NCBI RefSeq assembly: GCF_008801605.1
Contig: NZ_VZPJ01000007.1
Coordinates: 1 to 64,000, forward strand
DNA: 64,000 bases
Reading direction: 5' to 3'
Source: Pseudomonas brassicacearum subsp. brassicacearum
GTDB taxonomy: Bacteria; Pseudomonadota; Gammaproteobacteria; Pseudomonadales; Pseudomonadaceae
Below the pieces are notes generated by a model. It did not search any database, was not told the origin of the DNA, and saw nothing but the letters and a program-made list of their open reading frames with translations. Positions 52,918-61,580 of the stretch are shown in pieces. The number at the start of each line of letters is the position of its first letter. Position 1 is the first letter of the stretch. The position numbers and the translations under genes are program-made.

Positions 52918-53739
52918 ATGAGCACCTTCATCACCCGCGACGGCACCGAGATTTACTACAAGGACTGGGGCAGCGGTCAACCGGTGGTCTTCAGCCACGG
53001 CTGGCCGTTGAACTCGGACAGTTGGGAGGCGCAGATGATGTTCCTGGCGTCCAATGGCTACCGGGTAATCGCCCATGACCGCCGTGGGCACGGGCGCTCC
53101 AGCCAGCCCTGGGACGGCAACGACATGGACACCTACGCCGATGACCTGGCCGAGCTGATCGAGCGGCTGGATTTGAAGGACGCGGTGTTGCTCGGCTTCT
53201 CCACTGGCGGTGGCGAAGTGGCGCGCTACATCGGCCGCCATGGTGCTGCCCGTGTCGCCAAGCTCGGCCTGATTTCGGCGGTGACGCCGCTGATGCTCAA
53301 GACCCCGGCCAACCCCGGCGGCCTGCCTGTGGAAGTGTTCGACGGTTTCCGCCAGGCCTCCCTGGCCGACCGTTCTCAGCTATACAAGGATGTGGCCAGC
53401 GCGTTTTTCGGTGCCAACCGTCCGGGCGCCAAAGTCTCCCAAGGCATGATCGACTGGTTCTGGATGCAGGGCATGCTCGCCGGCCACAAGAATACCTATG
53501 ACTGCATCAAGGCGTTCTCGGAGACCGATCTTTCCGAAGACCTGCGCAACATCGACGTGCCGACCCTGGTGGTCCATGGCGATGACGATCAGGTGGTCCC
53601 CATCGAAACGGCTGGCATCGCCGCCGCCAAGTTGCTCAAGAACTCGCAGCTGCTGATCTACCCCGGCGCGCCCCACGGCCTGACCGACACTCACAAGGAC
53701 CGCCTGAACGCGGACCTGCTGGCGTTCATCCAGGGTTGA
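52918..53739 (+). CDS. Alpha/beta hydrolase, arylesterase / cofactor-free haloperoxidase type
   Basis: A 273-residue hydrolase with a full triad: nucleophile S95 in LLGFSTGGGEV, Asp in VVHGDDDQVVP and His in YPGAPHGLTDTH. The opening MSTFITRDGTEIYYKDWGSG and FSHGWPLNSDSW are typical of non-haem chloroperoxidase/arylesterase proteins, whose natural reaction is usually ester hydrolysis with perhydrolase side activity. AAGGAG precedes the start. It is first in a co-oriented run, divergent from the large STAND regulator. Confidence 0.87.
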   Translation: MSTFITRDGTEIYYKDWGSGQPVVFSHGWPLNSDSWEAQMMFLASNGYRVIAHDRRGHGRSSQPWDGNDMDTYADDLAELIERLDLKDAVLLGFSTGGGEVARYIGRHGAARVAKLGLISAVTPLMLKTPANPGGLPVEVFDGFRQASLADRSQLYKDVASAFFGANRPGAKVSQGMIDWFWMQGMLAGHKNTYDCIKAFSETDLSEDLRNIDVPTLVVHGDDDQVVPIETAGIAAAKLLKNSQLLIYPGAPHGLTDTHKDRLNADLLAFIQG

Positions 53740-53751
53740 TCAAGCCACACA

Positions 53752-53779
53752 CCTGTGGGAGCGAGCTTGCTCCCACAGG
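53752..53779. repeat. Single REP hairpin
   Basis: CCTGTGGGAGC-GAGCTT-GCTCCCACAGG: an 11-base perfect stem in the 66-base gap between the hydrolase and LysR genes. It could stabilise the upstream transcript or attenuate read-through. Confidence 0.75.
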
Positions 53780-53805
53780 ATTGGCATTCAACAGGAACAA
53801 CACCC

Positions 53806-54753
53806 ATGAACCGCAATGATTTACGCCGTCTCGACATGAACCTGCTGGTGATCTTCGAGGCGCTGATGTTCGAGAAAAACCTGACCCGTGTCGCCGAAAA
53901 GCTGTTCATGGGCCAGCCGGCGGTGAGCGCGGCGCTGGGGCGGCTGCGGGATCTGTTCGATGATCCGTTGCTGATCCGCCACGGTCGCGGCATGGAGCCG
54001 ACGCCGCGGGCCCTGGCGATCCTGCAAGAGCTGCAACCGGCCATGGACACTATCTCTGGCGCGGTCAGCCGGGCCAAGGCGTTCGATCCGTCCACCAGTT
54101 GCGACGTGTTTCGCATCGGTCTGTCCGACGATGCCGAATTCGGCCTGTTTCCACCGCTGCTGAGCCAGCTGCGCGAAGAAGCGCCGGGGATCATCGTGGT
54201 GGTGCGCCGAGCCAACTTCCTGCTGATGTCGTCGCTGCTGGCCAGCGGTGAAATCAGCGTCGGCGTCAGCTACACCACCGATCTGCCGGCCAATGCCAAG
54301 CGCAAGAAACTGCGGGACATTCCTTGCAAGGTCTTGCGTGGCGACAAGCGCCCGGGGCCCTTGACCCTGGATGAATACTGTTCGCGGCCCCACGCCATGG
54401 TCTCGTTCTCGGGCGACCTGAGCGGCAACATCGACCTGGACCTGGCCCGCATCGGCCGGACCCGCAAAGTGGTGCTGGCGGTGCCGCAGTTCAGTGGGCT
54501 GCGGGCCTTGCTGGCCGGCACCGAGCTGATCGCCACCGTGCCCGACTATGCGGCCTGCGCGCTGGTGGAAGGCTGCGCACTGCGCGCCGAGGACCCGCCG
54601 TTCGAGATCAATGCCGCTGAACTGTCGATGGTCTGGAGCGGCGTGCATGACAACGACCCGGCCGAGCGCTGGCTGCGTTCGCGCATTGCCAGTCACATGT
54701 CCCAACCGCTGCCAGCGGCGGCCTCGATCACTGCGGACGGAGCCCACCGATGA
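53806..54753 (+). CDS. LysR-family regulator (NodD/LinR-like)
   Basis: A 315-residue LTTR opening MNRNDLRRLDMNLLVIFEAL with the helix-turn-helix NLTRVAEKLFMGQPAVSAAL. The effector domain contains SDDAEFGLFPPLLSQLREEA. The start at 53806 follows AGGA. The stop overlaps the DoxX gene start (ATGA), so unlike most LysR genes it is cotranscribed with its probable targets rather than divergent from them. Confidence 0.85.
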   Translation: MNRNDLRRLDMNLLVIFEALMFEKNLTRVAEKLFMGQPAVSAALGRLRDLFDDPLLIRHGRGMEPTPRALAILQELQPAMDTISGAVSRAKAFDPSTSCDVFRIGLSDDAEFGLFPPLLSQLREEAPGIIVVVRRANFLLMSSLLASGEISVGVSYTTDLPANAKRKKLRDIPCKVLRGDKRPGPLTLDEYCSRPHAMVSFSGDLSGNIDLDLARIGRTRKVVLAVPQFSGLRALLAGTELIATVPDYAACALVEGCALRAEDPPFEINAAELSMVWSGVHDNDPAERWLRSRIASHMSQPLPAAASITADGAHR

Positions 54754-55163
54754 ACATGACTGATGAGCGCCCGCTGCAGGATCTGGGCTTGTTGTTCCTG
54801 CGCTTGAGCGGCGGATTGTTTCTGCTGTGGGTCCATGGGCTGCCGAAGCTGTTGCACTACAGCGTCGAGCTGACCCGTATCGAAGACCCGTTTCACCTTG
54901 GCGCGGCGCCGACCCTGATCCTGGCGATTTTCGCCGAGGTGCTGTGTCCGCTGCTGATCATGGCCGGTGTGCTGGTGCGCCTGGCGTGCCTGCCGATCCT
55001 GTTTCTGCTGGCGGTGGCGCTGCTGGTGGTGCACCCGCAATGGAGCCTGGAAGAAGGCCAGTTCGGCTGGTTGCTGTTGATCGTATTTACCAGTGTGTTT
55101 ATCGCCGGGCCCGGACGCCTGGCAATCAATACGCGTTTTGTTGGAGTGCTTCGCCATGTCTGA
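54750..55163 (+). CDS. DoxX-family membrane protein
   Basis: 137 residues with four hydrophobic segments. The DoxX signature is LFLRLSGGLFLLWVHGLPKL in helix 1. DoxX proteins are inner-membrane subunits of quinone-linked or oxidative-stress complexes; the role here is unknown. It overlaps the LysR gene at its start and the next gene by eight bases at its end, so it is tightly coupled. Confidence 0.82.
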   Translation: MNMTDERPLQDLGLLFLRLSGGLFLLWVHGLPKLLHYSVELTRIEDPFHLGAAPTLILAIFAEVLCPLLIMAGVLVRLACLPILFLLAVALLVVHPQWSLEEGQFGWLLLIVFTSVFIAGPGRLAINTRFVGVLRHV

Positions 55164-55794
55164 GTCTCAAACCGTTGAATCCACCGCGAGCCCGGCCAGG
55201 CCCGGCTTCGATGAAATCGTGACCTTGGTGGTCAAGCACCGGATCAAGGTTGGCCAGGAGGCTGCCTACGAGGCCTGGTTGCGTCGCACGGTGCGCGTGG
55301 CCGGCCAGTGGCCGGGTCATTTGGGGGTGGATGTGGTGCGGGGCAAGCAGGGCGGGCTGGCGCTGTTCACCTGCGTGCTGCGTTTCTGCTCCACCGAGGC
55401 CATGCAGCGCTGGCTGGACTCGCCCGAGCGCCGCGAACTGGTGGAGGAGGCCATGCCGTTGCTGGCCGACGGTGACAAGACCGAAGTCGGGTCGCACAAG
55501 GAGTTCTGGTTCACCCCGCTGGCCGATGCGGCTACACCGCCGCCGCGCTGGAAGCAGGCCGTGGTGACGCTGCTGGTGATCCTGCCGCATACCTTGCTGG
55601 TACCGCTGATCTGGGGGCCGTTGCTGCAACTCAACAGTTTTCTTTCCAACTACGTGGTCGCCACGTTCCTGATCACCCTGACCATCGTGCTCTCTGTGGT
55701 GTACGTGTGCATGCCGCTGGCGACCCGTCTGTTCGCACCGTGGCTTGAGGCCTCGAAAGCCCACGTGCACCTGGAGCCCGGCCATGGCCAATAA
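55156..55794 (+). CDS. Antibiotic-biosynthesis-monooxygenase-like domain fused to a membrane tail
   Basis: 212 residues. The first part (about 18-110) is an ABM ferredoxin-like fold (VTLVVKHRIKVGQEAAYEAW, GHLGVDVVRGKQGGLALFT). The second part (about 130-200) holds two hydrophobic segments (VVTLLVILPHTLLVPLIWG; FLITLTIVLSVVYVCMP). ABM domains occur in small oxygenases and heme-degrading proteins, but a catalytic role is unproven. GGAG precedes the start at 55156. It overlaps the DoxX gene before it and the amidohydrolase gene after it. Confidence 0.8.
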   Translation: MSESQTVESTASPARPGFDEIVTLVVKHRIKVGQEAAYEAWLRRTVRVAGQWPGHLGVDVVRGKQGGLALFTCVLRFCSTEAMQRWLDSPERRELVEEAMPLLADGDKTEVGSHKEFWFTPLADAATPPPRWKQAVVTLLVILPHTLLVPLIWGPLLQLNSFLSNYVVATFLITLTIVLSVVYVCMPLATRLFAPWLEASKAHVHLEPGHGQ

Positions 55795-57751
55795 GGACGA
55801 CCCAACCGATCCGCTGCGCCGCCAATTGCTCGCCGCCGGGTCCTTGCTCAGCGCTGCGGCGGCTTTCTGGCCGCGGCTGTCCCTTGCCTCTACTCATCCA
55901 GAAGGAAATCCGATGAACGCCGATCTGATTCTGTTCAATGGCCAGTTCCATACCGTCGACCGTGAAAAGCCCCGCGCCAGTGCGGTTGCCATCAGCCAGG
56001 GGCGCTTTGTCGCGGTCGGCACCGACGCCGAGGCCATGGCCTTGCGTGGCAGCGGCACCCAGGTCATCGACCTCAAGGGCCGCACCGTCATTCCCGGGCT
56101 CAACGACTCGCACTTGCACCTGATCCGCGGCGGCCTGAACTACAACCTGGAGCTGCGCTGGGAGGGCGTGCCATCCCTGGCCGATGCCTTGCGCATGCTC
56201 AAGGACCAGGCCGACCGCACGCCGACGCCACAATGGGTGCGTGTGGTGGGCGGCTGGAACGAATTCCAGTTCGCCGAAAAACGCATGCCGACCCTGGAAG
56301 AGCTCAACCAGGCTGCTCCCGATACGCCAGTGTTCGTATTGCACCTGTATGACCGTGCCTTGCTCAACCGTGCCGCGCTGCGGGTGGCCGGCTACACCCG
56401 TGACACGCCGAACCCGCCGGGTGGCGAGATCGTGCGTGACAGCAAGGGCGAGCCCACCGGCATGCTGGTGGCGCGGCCTAACGCAATGATCCTTTATTCG
56501 ACGCTGGCGAAAGGGCCGAAGCTGCCGTTGGAGTACCAGGTCAACTCCACTCGCCAGTTCATGCGTGAACTCAATCGTCTGGGCCTGACCAGTGCCATCG
56601 ATGCTGGCGGCGGCTTCCAGAACTACCCGGACGACTATGCGGTGATCGAGCAGTTGGCCCGCGAGCAGCAGTTGACGGTGCGCATCGCCTACAACCTGTT
56701 CACCCAGAAGCCCAAGGAAGAACTCAGCGACTTCAAGAACTGGACCGGCAGCGTCAAGTTGCACCAGGGCGATGACTTCCTGCGGCACAACGGCGCCGGG
56801 GAAATGCTGGTGTTCTCGGCGGCGGATTTCGAGGACTTCCTCGAGCCGCGCCCGGACCTGCCGCCGGGCATGGAGCAGGACCTGGAGCCGGTGGTCCGGC
56901 ACCTGGTGGAGCAGCGCTGGCCATTCCGCCTGCATGCCACCTACGACGAATCCATCAGCCGCATGCTCGATGTGTTCGAGAAGGTGAACCGCGACATTCC
57001 GTTCAACGGCCTGCCCTGGTTCTTCGACCATGCCGAGACCATCACGCCGAAGAACATCGAGCGCGTACGGGCGTTGGGCGGCGGGATTGCGATCCAGGAT
57101 CGCATGGCCTTCCAGGGTGAATATTTCGTCGACCGCTACGGCGCCAAGGCCGCCGAAGCCACGCCGCCGATCAAGCGCATGCTCGCCGAAGGCGTGCCGG
57201 TGGGCGCTGGCACCGACGCCACCCGCGTCTCCAGCTACAACCCGTGGACCTCGTTGTACTGGATGGTCAGCGGGCGCACGGTCGGCGGCCTTTCGTTGCA
57301 CGAAGAGGGCCTGCCGCGCCTGACCGCGTTGGAGCTGTTCACCCACGGCAGCGCCTGGTTCTCATCGGAGCAGGGCAAGAAAGGCCAGATCAAGGTCGGC
57401 CAATTGGCAGACCTGGCGGCCCTGAGCGCGGACTTCTTCAGCGTCGAGGAAGAAGCCATCAAGTGGATCGAGTCGGTGCTGACCGTGGTCGACGGCAAGG
57501 TGGTGTATGCCGCCGGCGACTTCGAAAAACTCGGGCCGGCCAGCGTCCCGGTGCTGCCGGACTGGTCGCCGGTGGTCAAGGTCCCAGGGCACTGGCGCCC
57601 GACGTCGCCGTTGCAGGCCCAGGTCCACCAGTGCAGCGGTCCGTGCACGGTGCATTCCCACAGCCATGAACGGGCGAGGTTGTCGAACGTCCCGGTCAGC
57701 GATTTCCAAGGCTTCTGGGGCGCGTTTGGCTGTTCCTGCTTTGCTTTTTGA
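55784..57751 (+). CDS. YtcJ-type amidohydrolase, predicted exported
   Basis: A 655-residue amidohydrolase-3 family metal enzyme. Metal ligands are visible: HxH in GLNDSHLHLIRGG, further His in RLHATYDESIS and FFDHAETI, and the catalytic Asp in GAGTDATR. The N-terminus (LRRQLLAAGSLLSAAAAF) looks like a Tat signal with twin Arg, suggesting export of a folded enzyme. An internal ATG at 55913, after AAGGAAA, would give a cytoplasmic form and may be a second start. Substrate (amide, carbamate or cyclic imide) unknown. It overlaps the ABM-like gene by 11 bases. Confidence 0.82.
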   Translation: MANKDDPTDPLRRQLLAAGSLLSAAAAFWPRLSLASTHPEGNPMNADLILFNGQFHTVDREKPRASAVAISQGRFVAVGTDAEAMALRGSGTQVIDLKGRTVIPGLNDSHLHLIRGGLNYNLELRWEGVPSLADALRMLKDQADRTPTPQWVRVVGGWNEFQFAEKRMPTLEELNQAAPDTPVFVLHLYDRALLNRAALRVAGYTRDTPNPPGGEIVRDSKGEPTGMLVARPNAMILYSTLAKGPKLPLEYQVNSTRQFMRELNRLGLTSAIDAGGGFQNYPDDYAVIEQLAREQQLTVRIAYNLFTQKPKEELSDFKNWTGSVKLHQGDDFLRHNGAGEMLVFSAADFEDFLEPRPDLPPGMEQDLEPVVRHLVEQRWPFRLHATYDESISRMLDVFEKVNRDIPFNGLPWFFDHAETITPKNIERVRALGGGIAIQDRMAFQGEYFVDRYGAKAAEATPPIKRMLAEGVPVGAGTDATRVSSYNPWTSLYWMVSGRTVGGLSLHEEGLPRLTALELFTHGSAWFSSEQGKKGQIKVGQLADLAALSADFFSVEEEAIKWIESVLTVVDGKVVYAAGDFEKLGPASVPVLPDWSPVVKVPGHWRPTSPLQAQVHQCSGPCTVHSHSHERARLSNVPVSDFQGFWGAFGCSCFAF

Positions 57752-57768
57752 CTAACACACCGATTCTC

Positions 57769-57861
57769 CCCTGTGGGAGCGAGCCTGCTCGCGAAGGCGT
57801 CGGCACATCCGACATCGCCGCAAGCTGACACACCGTCATCGCGAGCAGGCTCGCTCCCACA
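57769..57861. repeat. REPIN (inverted REP doublet)
   Basis: CCCTGTGGGAGCGAGCCTGC ... GCAGGCTCGCTCCCACA with a spacer of about 45 bases, between the amidohydrolase and isochorismatase-like genes, ending 37 bases before the latter. Confidence 0.88.
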
Positions 57862-57898
57862 TTGTTTTTCAATGCATCCATCCCAAAGGAGTCATCCC

Positions 57899-58528
57899 AT
57901 GAGCAACGTTCCCGCCTACAACCGTCTGAACAAAGACGACGCGGTCGTCCTGCTGGTCGATCACCAGACCGGCCTGATTTCCCTGGTCCAGGACTTCTCG
58001 CCCAACGAGTTCAAGAACAACGTGCTGGCCTTGGCCGACCTGGCGAAGTTCTTCGAACTGCCGACCATCCTGACCACCAGCTTCGAAAAAGGCCCTAACG
58101 GTCCGATCGTGCCGGAGCTCAAGGAAATGTTCCCGGACGCGCCGTACATCCCGCGTCCAGGCCAGATCAATGCCTGGGACAACGAAGATTTCGTCAAGGC
58201 GATCAAGGCCACCGGCCGCAAGCAACTGATCATCGCTGGCGTGGTCACCGATGTCTGCGTGGCGTTCCCGACTCTGTCGGCGCTGGCTGAAGGTTTTGAC
58301 GTGTTCGTGGTGACCGACGCCTCGGGTACGTTCAACGAAACCGTGCAACAGGCCGCCTGGGTACGCATGACCGCTGCCGGCGCGCAGATGATGAACTGGT
58401 TCTCGGTGGCCTGTGAGCTGCACCGCGACTGGCGCAACGACATCGAAGGCCTGGGCAACCTGCTGTCCCAGCGCATTCCGAACTACCGCAACCTGATGAA
58501 CAGCTACTCGGCGCTGACGGCCAAGTAA
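57899..58528 (+). CDS. Isochorismatase-like cysteine hydrolase (YcaC-like)
   Basis: A 209-residue hydrolase. The triad elements are D21 in VVLLVDHQTGL, a Lys in RKQLIIAG or nearby, and nucleophile Cys in VVTDVCVAFPTLSAL; the cis-peptide region GVVTDVCV is intact. The family hydrolyses amides such as ureidoacrylate, nicotinamide or unknown substrates; YcaC itself is an orphan. AAAGGAG precedes the start. It likely completes the hydrolase/amidohydrolase operon and may act on an amide made by the upstream enzyme (inference). Confidence 0.86.
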   Translation: MSNVPAYNRLNKDDAVVLLVDHQTGLISLVQDFSPNEFKNNVLALADLAKFFELPTILTTSFEKGPNGPIVPELKEMFPDAPYIPRPGQINAWDNEDFVKAIKATGRKQLIIAGVVTDVCVAFPTLSALAEGFDVFVVTDASGTFNETVQQAAWVRMTAAGAQMMNWFSVACELHRDWRNDIEGLGNLLSQRIPNYRNLMNSYSALTAK

Positions 58529-58545
58529 GCAGTCCATGCTGAACG

Positions 58546-58570
58546 ACGCCCGCCTTGTGCGGGCGTTTTT
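58546..58570 (+). terminator. Intrinsic terminator after the isochorismatase-like gene
   Basis: ACGCCCGC-CTTGT-GCGGGCGT followed by four further T: a textbook Rho-independent terminator 18 bases after the stop. It closes the 52.9-58.5 kb transcription unit. Confidence 0.88.
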
Positions 58571-58597
58571 GTGTCTGGCATCAGCGCCTCGCAAGTT

Positions 58598-58687
58598 GTG
58601 CCACCGCTATCGCGAGCAAGCTCGCTCCCACAATTGGATCTGTGGGAAAACCTGTGGGAGCAAAGCTTGCTCGCGATAGCGGTGGCA
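58598..58687. repeat. REP doublet in the opposite (head-out) orientation
   Basis: TGCCACCGCTATCGCGAGC ... then about 21 bases, then the complement ending GCTCGCGATAGCGGTGGCA. The two REPs face the other way from the other doublets here and have a shorter loop, giving near-perfect arms of about 34 bases. Confidence 0.82.
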
Positions 58688-58767
58688 CATTCAACAGCTA
58701 GGCAATCTGACTCACCAAGACCACAATGCCCAGCCAATCCCCCTGACTGTCCACCCCAGGAATGACA

Positions 58768-59646
58768 ATGAACCCCTTCGAAGAAATGCGCATCTTTGCC
58801 CAGGTCATGGAGTCGGGCAGTTTCACCGCTGCGGCGGAAAAACTGGGGCTGTCCAAGCAGTTCGTCAGCCGCAAGCTGATGGAACTGGAACAACGCCTCG
58901 GCGTACGCCTGCTCAATCGCTCGACCCGGCGGCTGGACGTCACGCCCCTGGGCCAGCGCTATTACGAAGCGGCGCTGCGCCTGCTCAATGAAGTCGAACA
59001 GGTGGAGCAGGGCATCAGCGGCCAGACCAGCGAACCCCGCGGCACCATTCGCCTCAGCGCACCGCTGTCCTTCGCCGTGGCGCACCTGGGCAGCCTGCTG
59101 CCGCTGTTTCTGCAGCGCTATCCGGGTGTCAGCGTCGAGGTGGACCTGAGCGACCGCTCGGTGGATCTGCTGGGAGAGGGCTATGACCTGGCGCTGCGCA
59201 TCGGCGTGCTGGAGGATTCGACGCTGATTGCCCGGCGCATCGCGACTATCGAGCGGGTGTACTGCGCCAGCCCGACCTACCTGGCGCAAAAAGGCACACC
59301 CGCGCGGCCTGAAGACCTGCGCAATCACGACTGCCTGCCCTATGGTCACAGTCGTCAGGTGCAGTGGCGTTTCGTGGGGGCCGGCAAACCGCTGACCCTG
59401 GAGGTCACGGGACGCATGCGCGCCAATAACGGGGATTTGCTCAGGGACGCGGCCATCGCCGGCATGGGCATCACCTATCTGCCCGCTTTCATCCTCGGCG
59501 ACGCCTTGAAGGATGGGCGGCTGATCAAGGTCCTGGAAGGTTTCGAGACCGAACCGCTGGCGCTATCTGCGGTGTATCCCCAGCATCGGCAAAGTGCACG
59601 CCCGGTTCAGGCGTTGGTGGAATTCTTGCGTGAACATATGCAATAA
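58768..59646 (+). CDS. LysR-family regulator (CrgA/AaeR-like)
   Basis: A 292-residue LTTR: MNPFEEMRIFAQVMESGSFT, helix-turn-helix AAAEKLGLSKQFVSRKLMEL, effector domain with IRLSAPLSFAVAHLGSLLP and GMGITYLPAFILGDALKDGR. The start at 58768 has AGGA six bases upstream; the ATG at 58762 is too close to it. It stands alone between terminators and has no divergent partner, so its target cannot be guessed. Confidence 0.85.
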   Translation: MNPFEEMRIFAQVMESGSFTAAAEKLGLSKQFVSRKLMELEQRLGVRLLNRSTRRLDVTPLGQRYYEAALRLLNEVEQVEQGISGQTSEPRGTIRLSAPLSFAVAHLGSLLPLFLQRYPGVSVEVDLSDRSVDLLGEGYDLALRIGVLEDSTLIARRIATIERVYCASPTYLAQKGTPARPEDLRNHDCLPYGHSRQVQWRFVGAGKPLTLEVTGRMRANNGDLLRDAAIAGMGITYLPAFILGDALKDGRLIKVLEGFETEPLALSAVYPQHRQSARPVQALVEFLREHMQ

Positions 59647-59700
59647 AGCGCCGCAGCGCATTCAGCCGTCACATGACGGCTGAAGCATCTACGGCGCTTT
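59645..59700. terminator. Nested hairpins between LysR and hemerythrin genes
   Basis: Inner TTCAGCCGTCA-CA-TGACGGCTGAA (59661-59684, 11 perfect pairs) inside outer AAAGCGCCG ... CGGCGCTTT (59645-59700, nine perfect pairs). It lies between convergent genes and probably terminates both. Confidence 0.7.
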
Positions 59701-59702
59701 GA

Positions 59703-60179
59703 TCAGGCGGCGAGGTTGGCGCTGCTCAGTTCTTTTTTGTACTGCGCTTTCATGGTTTCCATGTCTGCACCCAAGGCATCGAGTTTTGCCTTGCCCAGCA
59801 GTTTTTTCGCGTGCGGGAACATTTCCTTTTCTTCTTCCTCGATGTGGTGCTCAAGCAGTTCCTTGACCACTTTCACCCGACCGGCGAATTCCGGCTGGGT
59901 TGGATCGGTGGCTTTCAGGTCTGGCAGCACCAGGGAGTCGACGGTACGGTGTTCTTCCTTGGCCTCGTAATACATTTCGGCCTCGTCCTTGCCACCGGCC
60001 TGCTTGAAAGCCGGATAAAGAATTTCTTCTTCCAGGCGGGTATGGATGGAAATTTCCATTTCCAGTTTCGCCAACAGGTCGGTACGTTTTTTCACGGCGC
60101 GTTCAGTCGACTCGCTCAGTTGAGTCAGGATGGCTTTGACGCGTTCGTGGTCGGCTTTCAACAGATCGATGGCATTCAT
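59703..60179 (-). CDS. Hemerythrin HHE-domain protein
   Basis: 158 residues, all helical. Di-iron ligand pattern: His in LLKADHERVK, HTRLEEEILYPAF, EEHRTVD and HHIEEEEKEMFPHA. Bacterial HHE proteins bind a di-iron centre and are linked to oxygen or nitric-oxide sensing and stress tolerance; the role here is unknown. GGAG precedes the start. It is monocistronic. Confidence 0.88.
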   Translation of the reverse strand: MNAIDLLKADHERVKAILTQLSESTERAVKKRTDLLAKLEMEISIHTRLEEEILYPAFKQAGGKDEAEMYYEAKEEHRTVDSLVLPDLKATDPTQPEFAGRVKVVKELLEHHIEEEEKEMFPHAKKLLGKAKLDALGADMETMKAQYKKELSSANLAA

Positions 60180-60377
60180 GGGTAGCTCCTCGGCAATACA
60201 CGGAAGCGGGCAGGCTTGGAGACGCCTACGCCGCGTAAGAGCTGGATTGCATCAGCTGTGCCAGCCGAAGATCGATTTAAAACCCTTTAAAAACAATAAG
60301 TTGAAACGAAAAGAATTTCCGGCGTCGTGCAAGCTGCATGAGCGGGGGGCAAAACGCGTTGCACTTTGCGCTGGTGG

Positions 60378-61487
60378 CTAGACATTTTCGATCCGTTGTC
60401 GGACCCGGCTGGCGATTGCCAGGCAGGACGTCAGCCCGGGCGATTCGATCCCGAGCAGGTTGATCAACCCTGGCACCCGGTGTTCGGCCTCGCTGCTGAT
60501 GACAAAGTCGCGGGCCGGTTCGCCGGGCGCGCAGATCTTCGGGCGAATGCCGCTGTAGGCCGGTTGCAGGCTCTGGTCCGGCAGGCCCGGCCAATAATTG
60601 CGGATCGCCGGGTAAAACGCTTCGGCCCGGGCCGGATCCACTCGGTAGTCCTCGCACTCGACCCATTCTGTGTCCGGGCCGAAACGCGCCTGGCCGGCCA
60701 GGTCCAGCGTCATGTGGATGCCCAGGCCGGCGGCTTCCGGGGCGGGATAGACCAAGTGCCGGAACGGTGCTCGCCCGGCGAGGCTGAAGTAGTTGCCCTT
60801 GCACAAAAAGTCCTCGGGCACCGATTGCATCTCCAGGCCTTCGATGCGGCGGGCGAGGGCAGGTGCCTGGAGGCCGGCGGCGTTGATCAGCAGGCGACAG
60901 GACAAGGTCATTTGCGCCGTGCCGCCCAATTCCAGCATGAACCCCCCAGTGATGACGCGAGCACCCAGTAAAGGCGTGTGGAAAGCAATGTTCGCCCCGG
61001 CCGCTTCGGCGTCACCCAGCAAGGCCAGCATCAGAGCGTGGGAATCGACGATACCGGTGGAAGGCGAATACAGCGCGGCGACACAGGCCAGGGCCGGTTC
61101 CAATGCCTGCGCCTGTTCTTGGTCGAGCAGGCGCAGGTCGTCCACGCCGTTCATCAAGCCACGCTCAAGCAATGTTTCGAGTCCGGCCACCTGCGCCTGA
61201 TCCGTGGCAACGATCAACTTGCCGAGCCGGCGGGTGGCGACGCCGTGGCTTTCACAAAAGGTGTACAGCTGGTGTCGGCCTTCGACGCACAACTGCGCCT
61301 TGAGACTGCCCGGTGGGTAATAGATGCCCGCATGGATGACTTCGGAGTTGCGCGAGCTGATGCCCATGCCGATGGCTTCGGCGGCTTCGATCAGCAGCAC
61401 TTCATGCCCGGCTCGGGCCGTCTCTCGCGCCACGGCAAGCCCGACGACCCCAGCGCCTACGACGACGCACTCGATATCGACACTCAA
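60378..61487 (-). CDS. FAD-dependent oxidoreductase, LhgO/DAO family
   Basis: A 369-residue flavoprotein resembling L-2-hydroxyglutarate oxidase: VVVGAGVVGLAVARETARAG (FAD motif, about 6-25), SSRNSEVIHAGIYYPPGSLK (the LhgO-type SRN/HAGIYY block), LLINAAGLQAPALA and GLINLLGIESPGLTS. It probably oxidises a 2-hydroxy acid. The start is a TTG at 61487 because a strong GGAGG lies eight bases upstream; the next ATG upstream in frame would need unconserved residues. Confidence 0.8.
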   Translation of the reverse strand: MSVDIECVVVGAGVVGLAVARETARAGHEVLLIEAAEAIGMGISSRNSEVIHAGIYYPPGSLKAQLCVEGRHQLYTFCESHGVATRRLGKLIVATDQAQVAGLETLLERGLMNGVDDLRLLDQEQAQALEPALACVAALYSPSTGIVDSHALMLALLGDAEAAGANIAFHTPLLGARVITGGFMLELGGTAQMTLSCRLLINAAGLQAPALARRIEGLEMQSVPEDFLCKGNYFSLAGRAPFRHLVYPAPEAAGLGIHMTLDLAGQARFGPDTEWVECEDYRVDPARAEAFYPAIRNYWPGLPDQSLQPAYSGIRPKICAPGEPARDFVISSEAEHRVPGLINLLGIESPGLTSCLAIASRVRQRIENV

Positions 61488-61580
61488 CGTTGTTCCTCCT
61501 TCAGGGATCGCAGGTTGGCGGGTTGAGGATAGCCCTGCTTGGGAAGTGGATGTAGCGTGGGCCATACAGCGCTCCCAGCC

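Noticed and set aside
55673..57346. Minus-strand open frame of 557 codons opposite the amidohydrolase
   Set aside because: Shadow frame; the plus strand holds the full metal-site pattern of the amidohydrolase family.
11202..58687. Recurring short palindromes as a possible CRISPR array
   Set aside because: The copies are scattered, palindromic and match the Pseudomonas REP core; there is no regular repeat-spacer structure and no cas genes.
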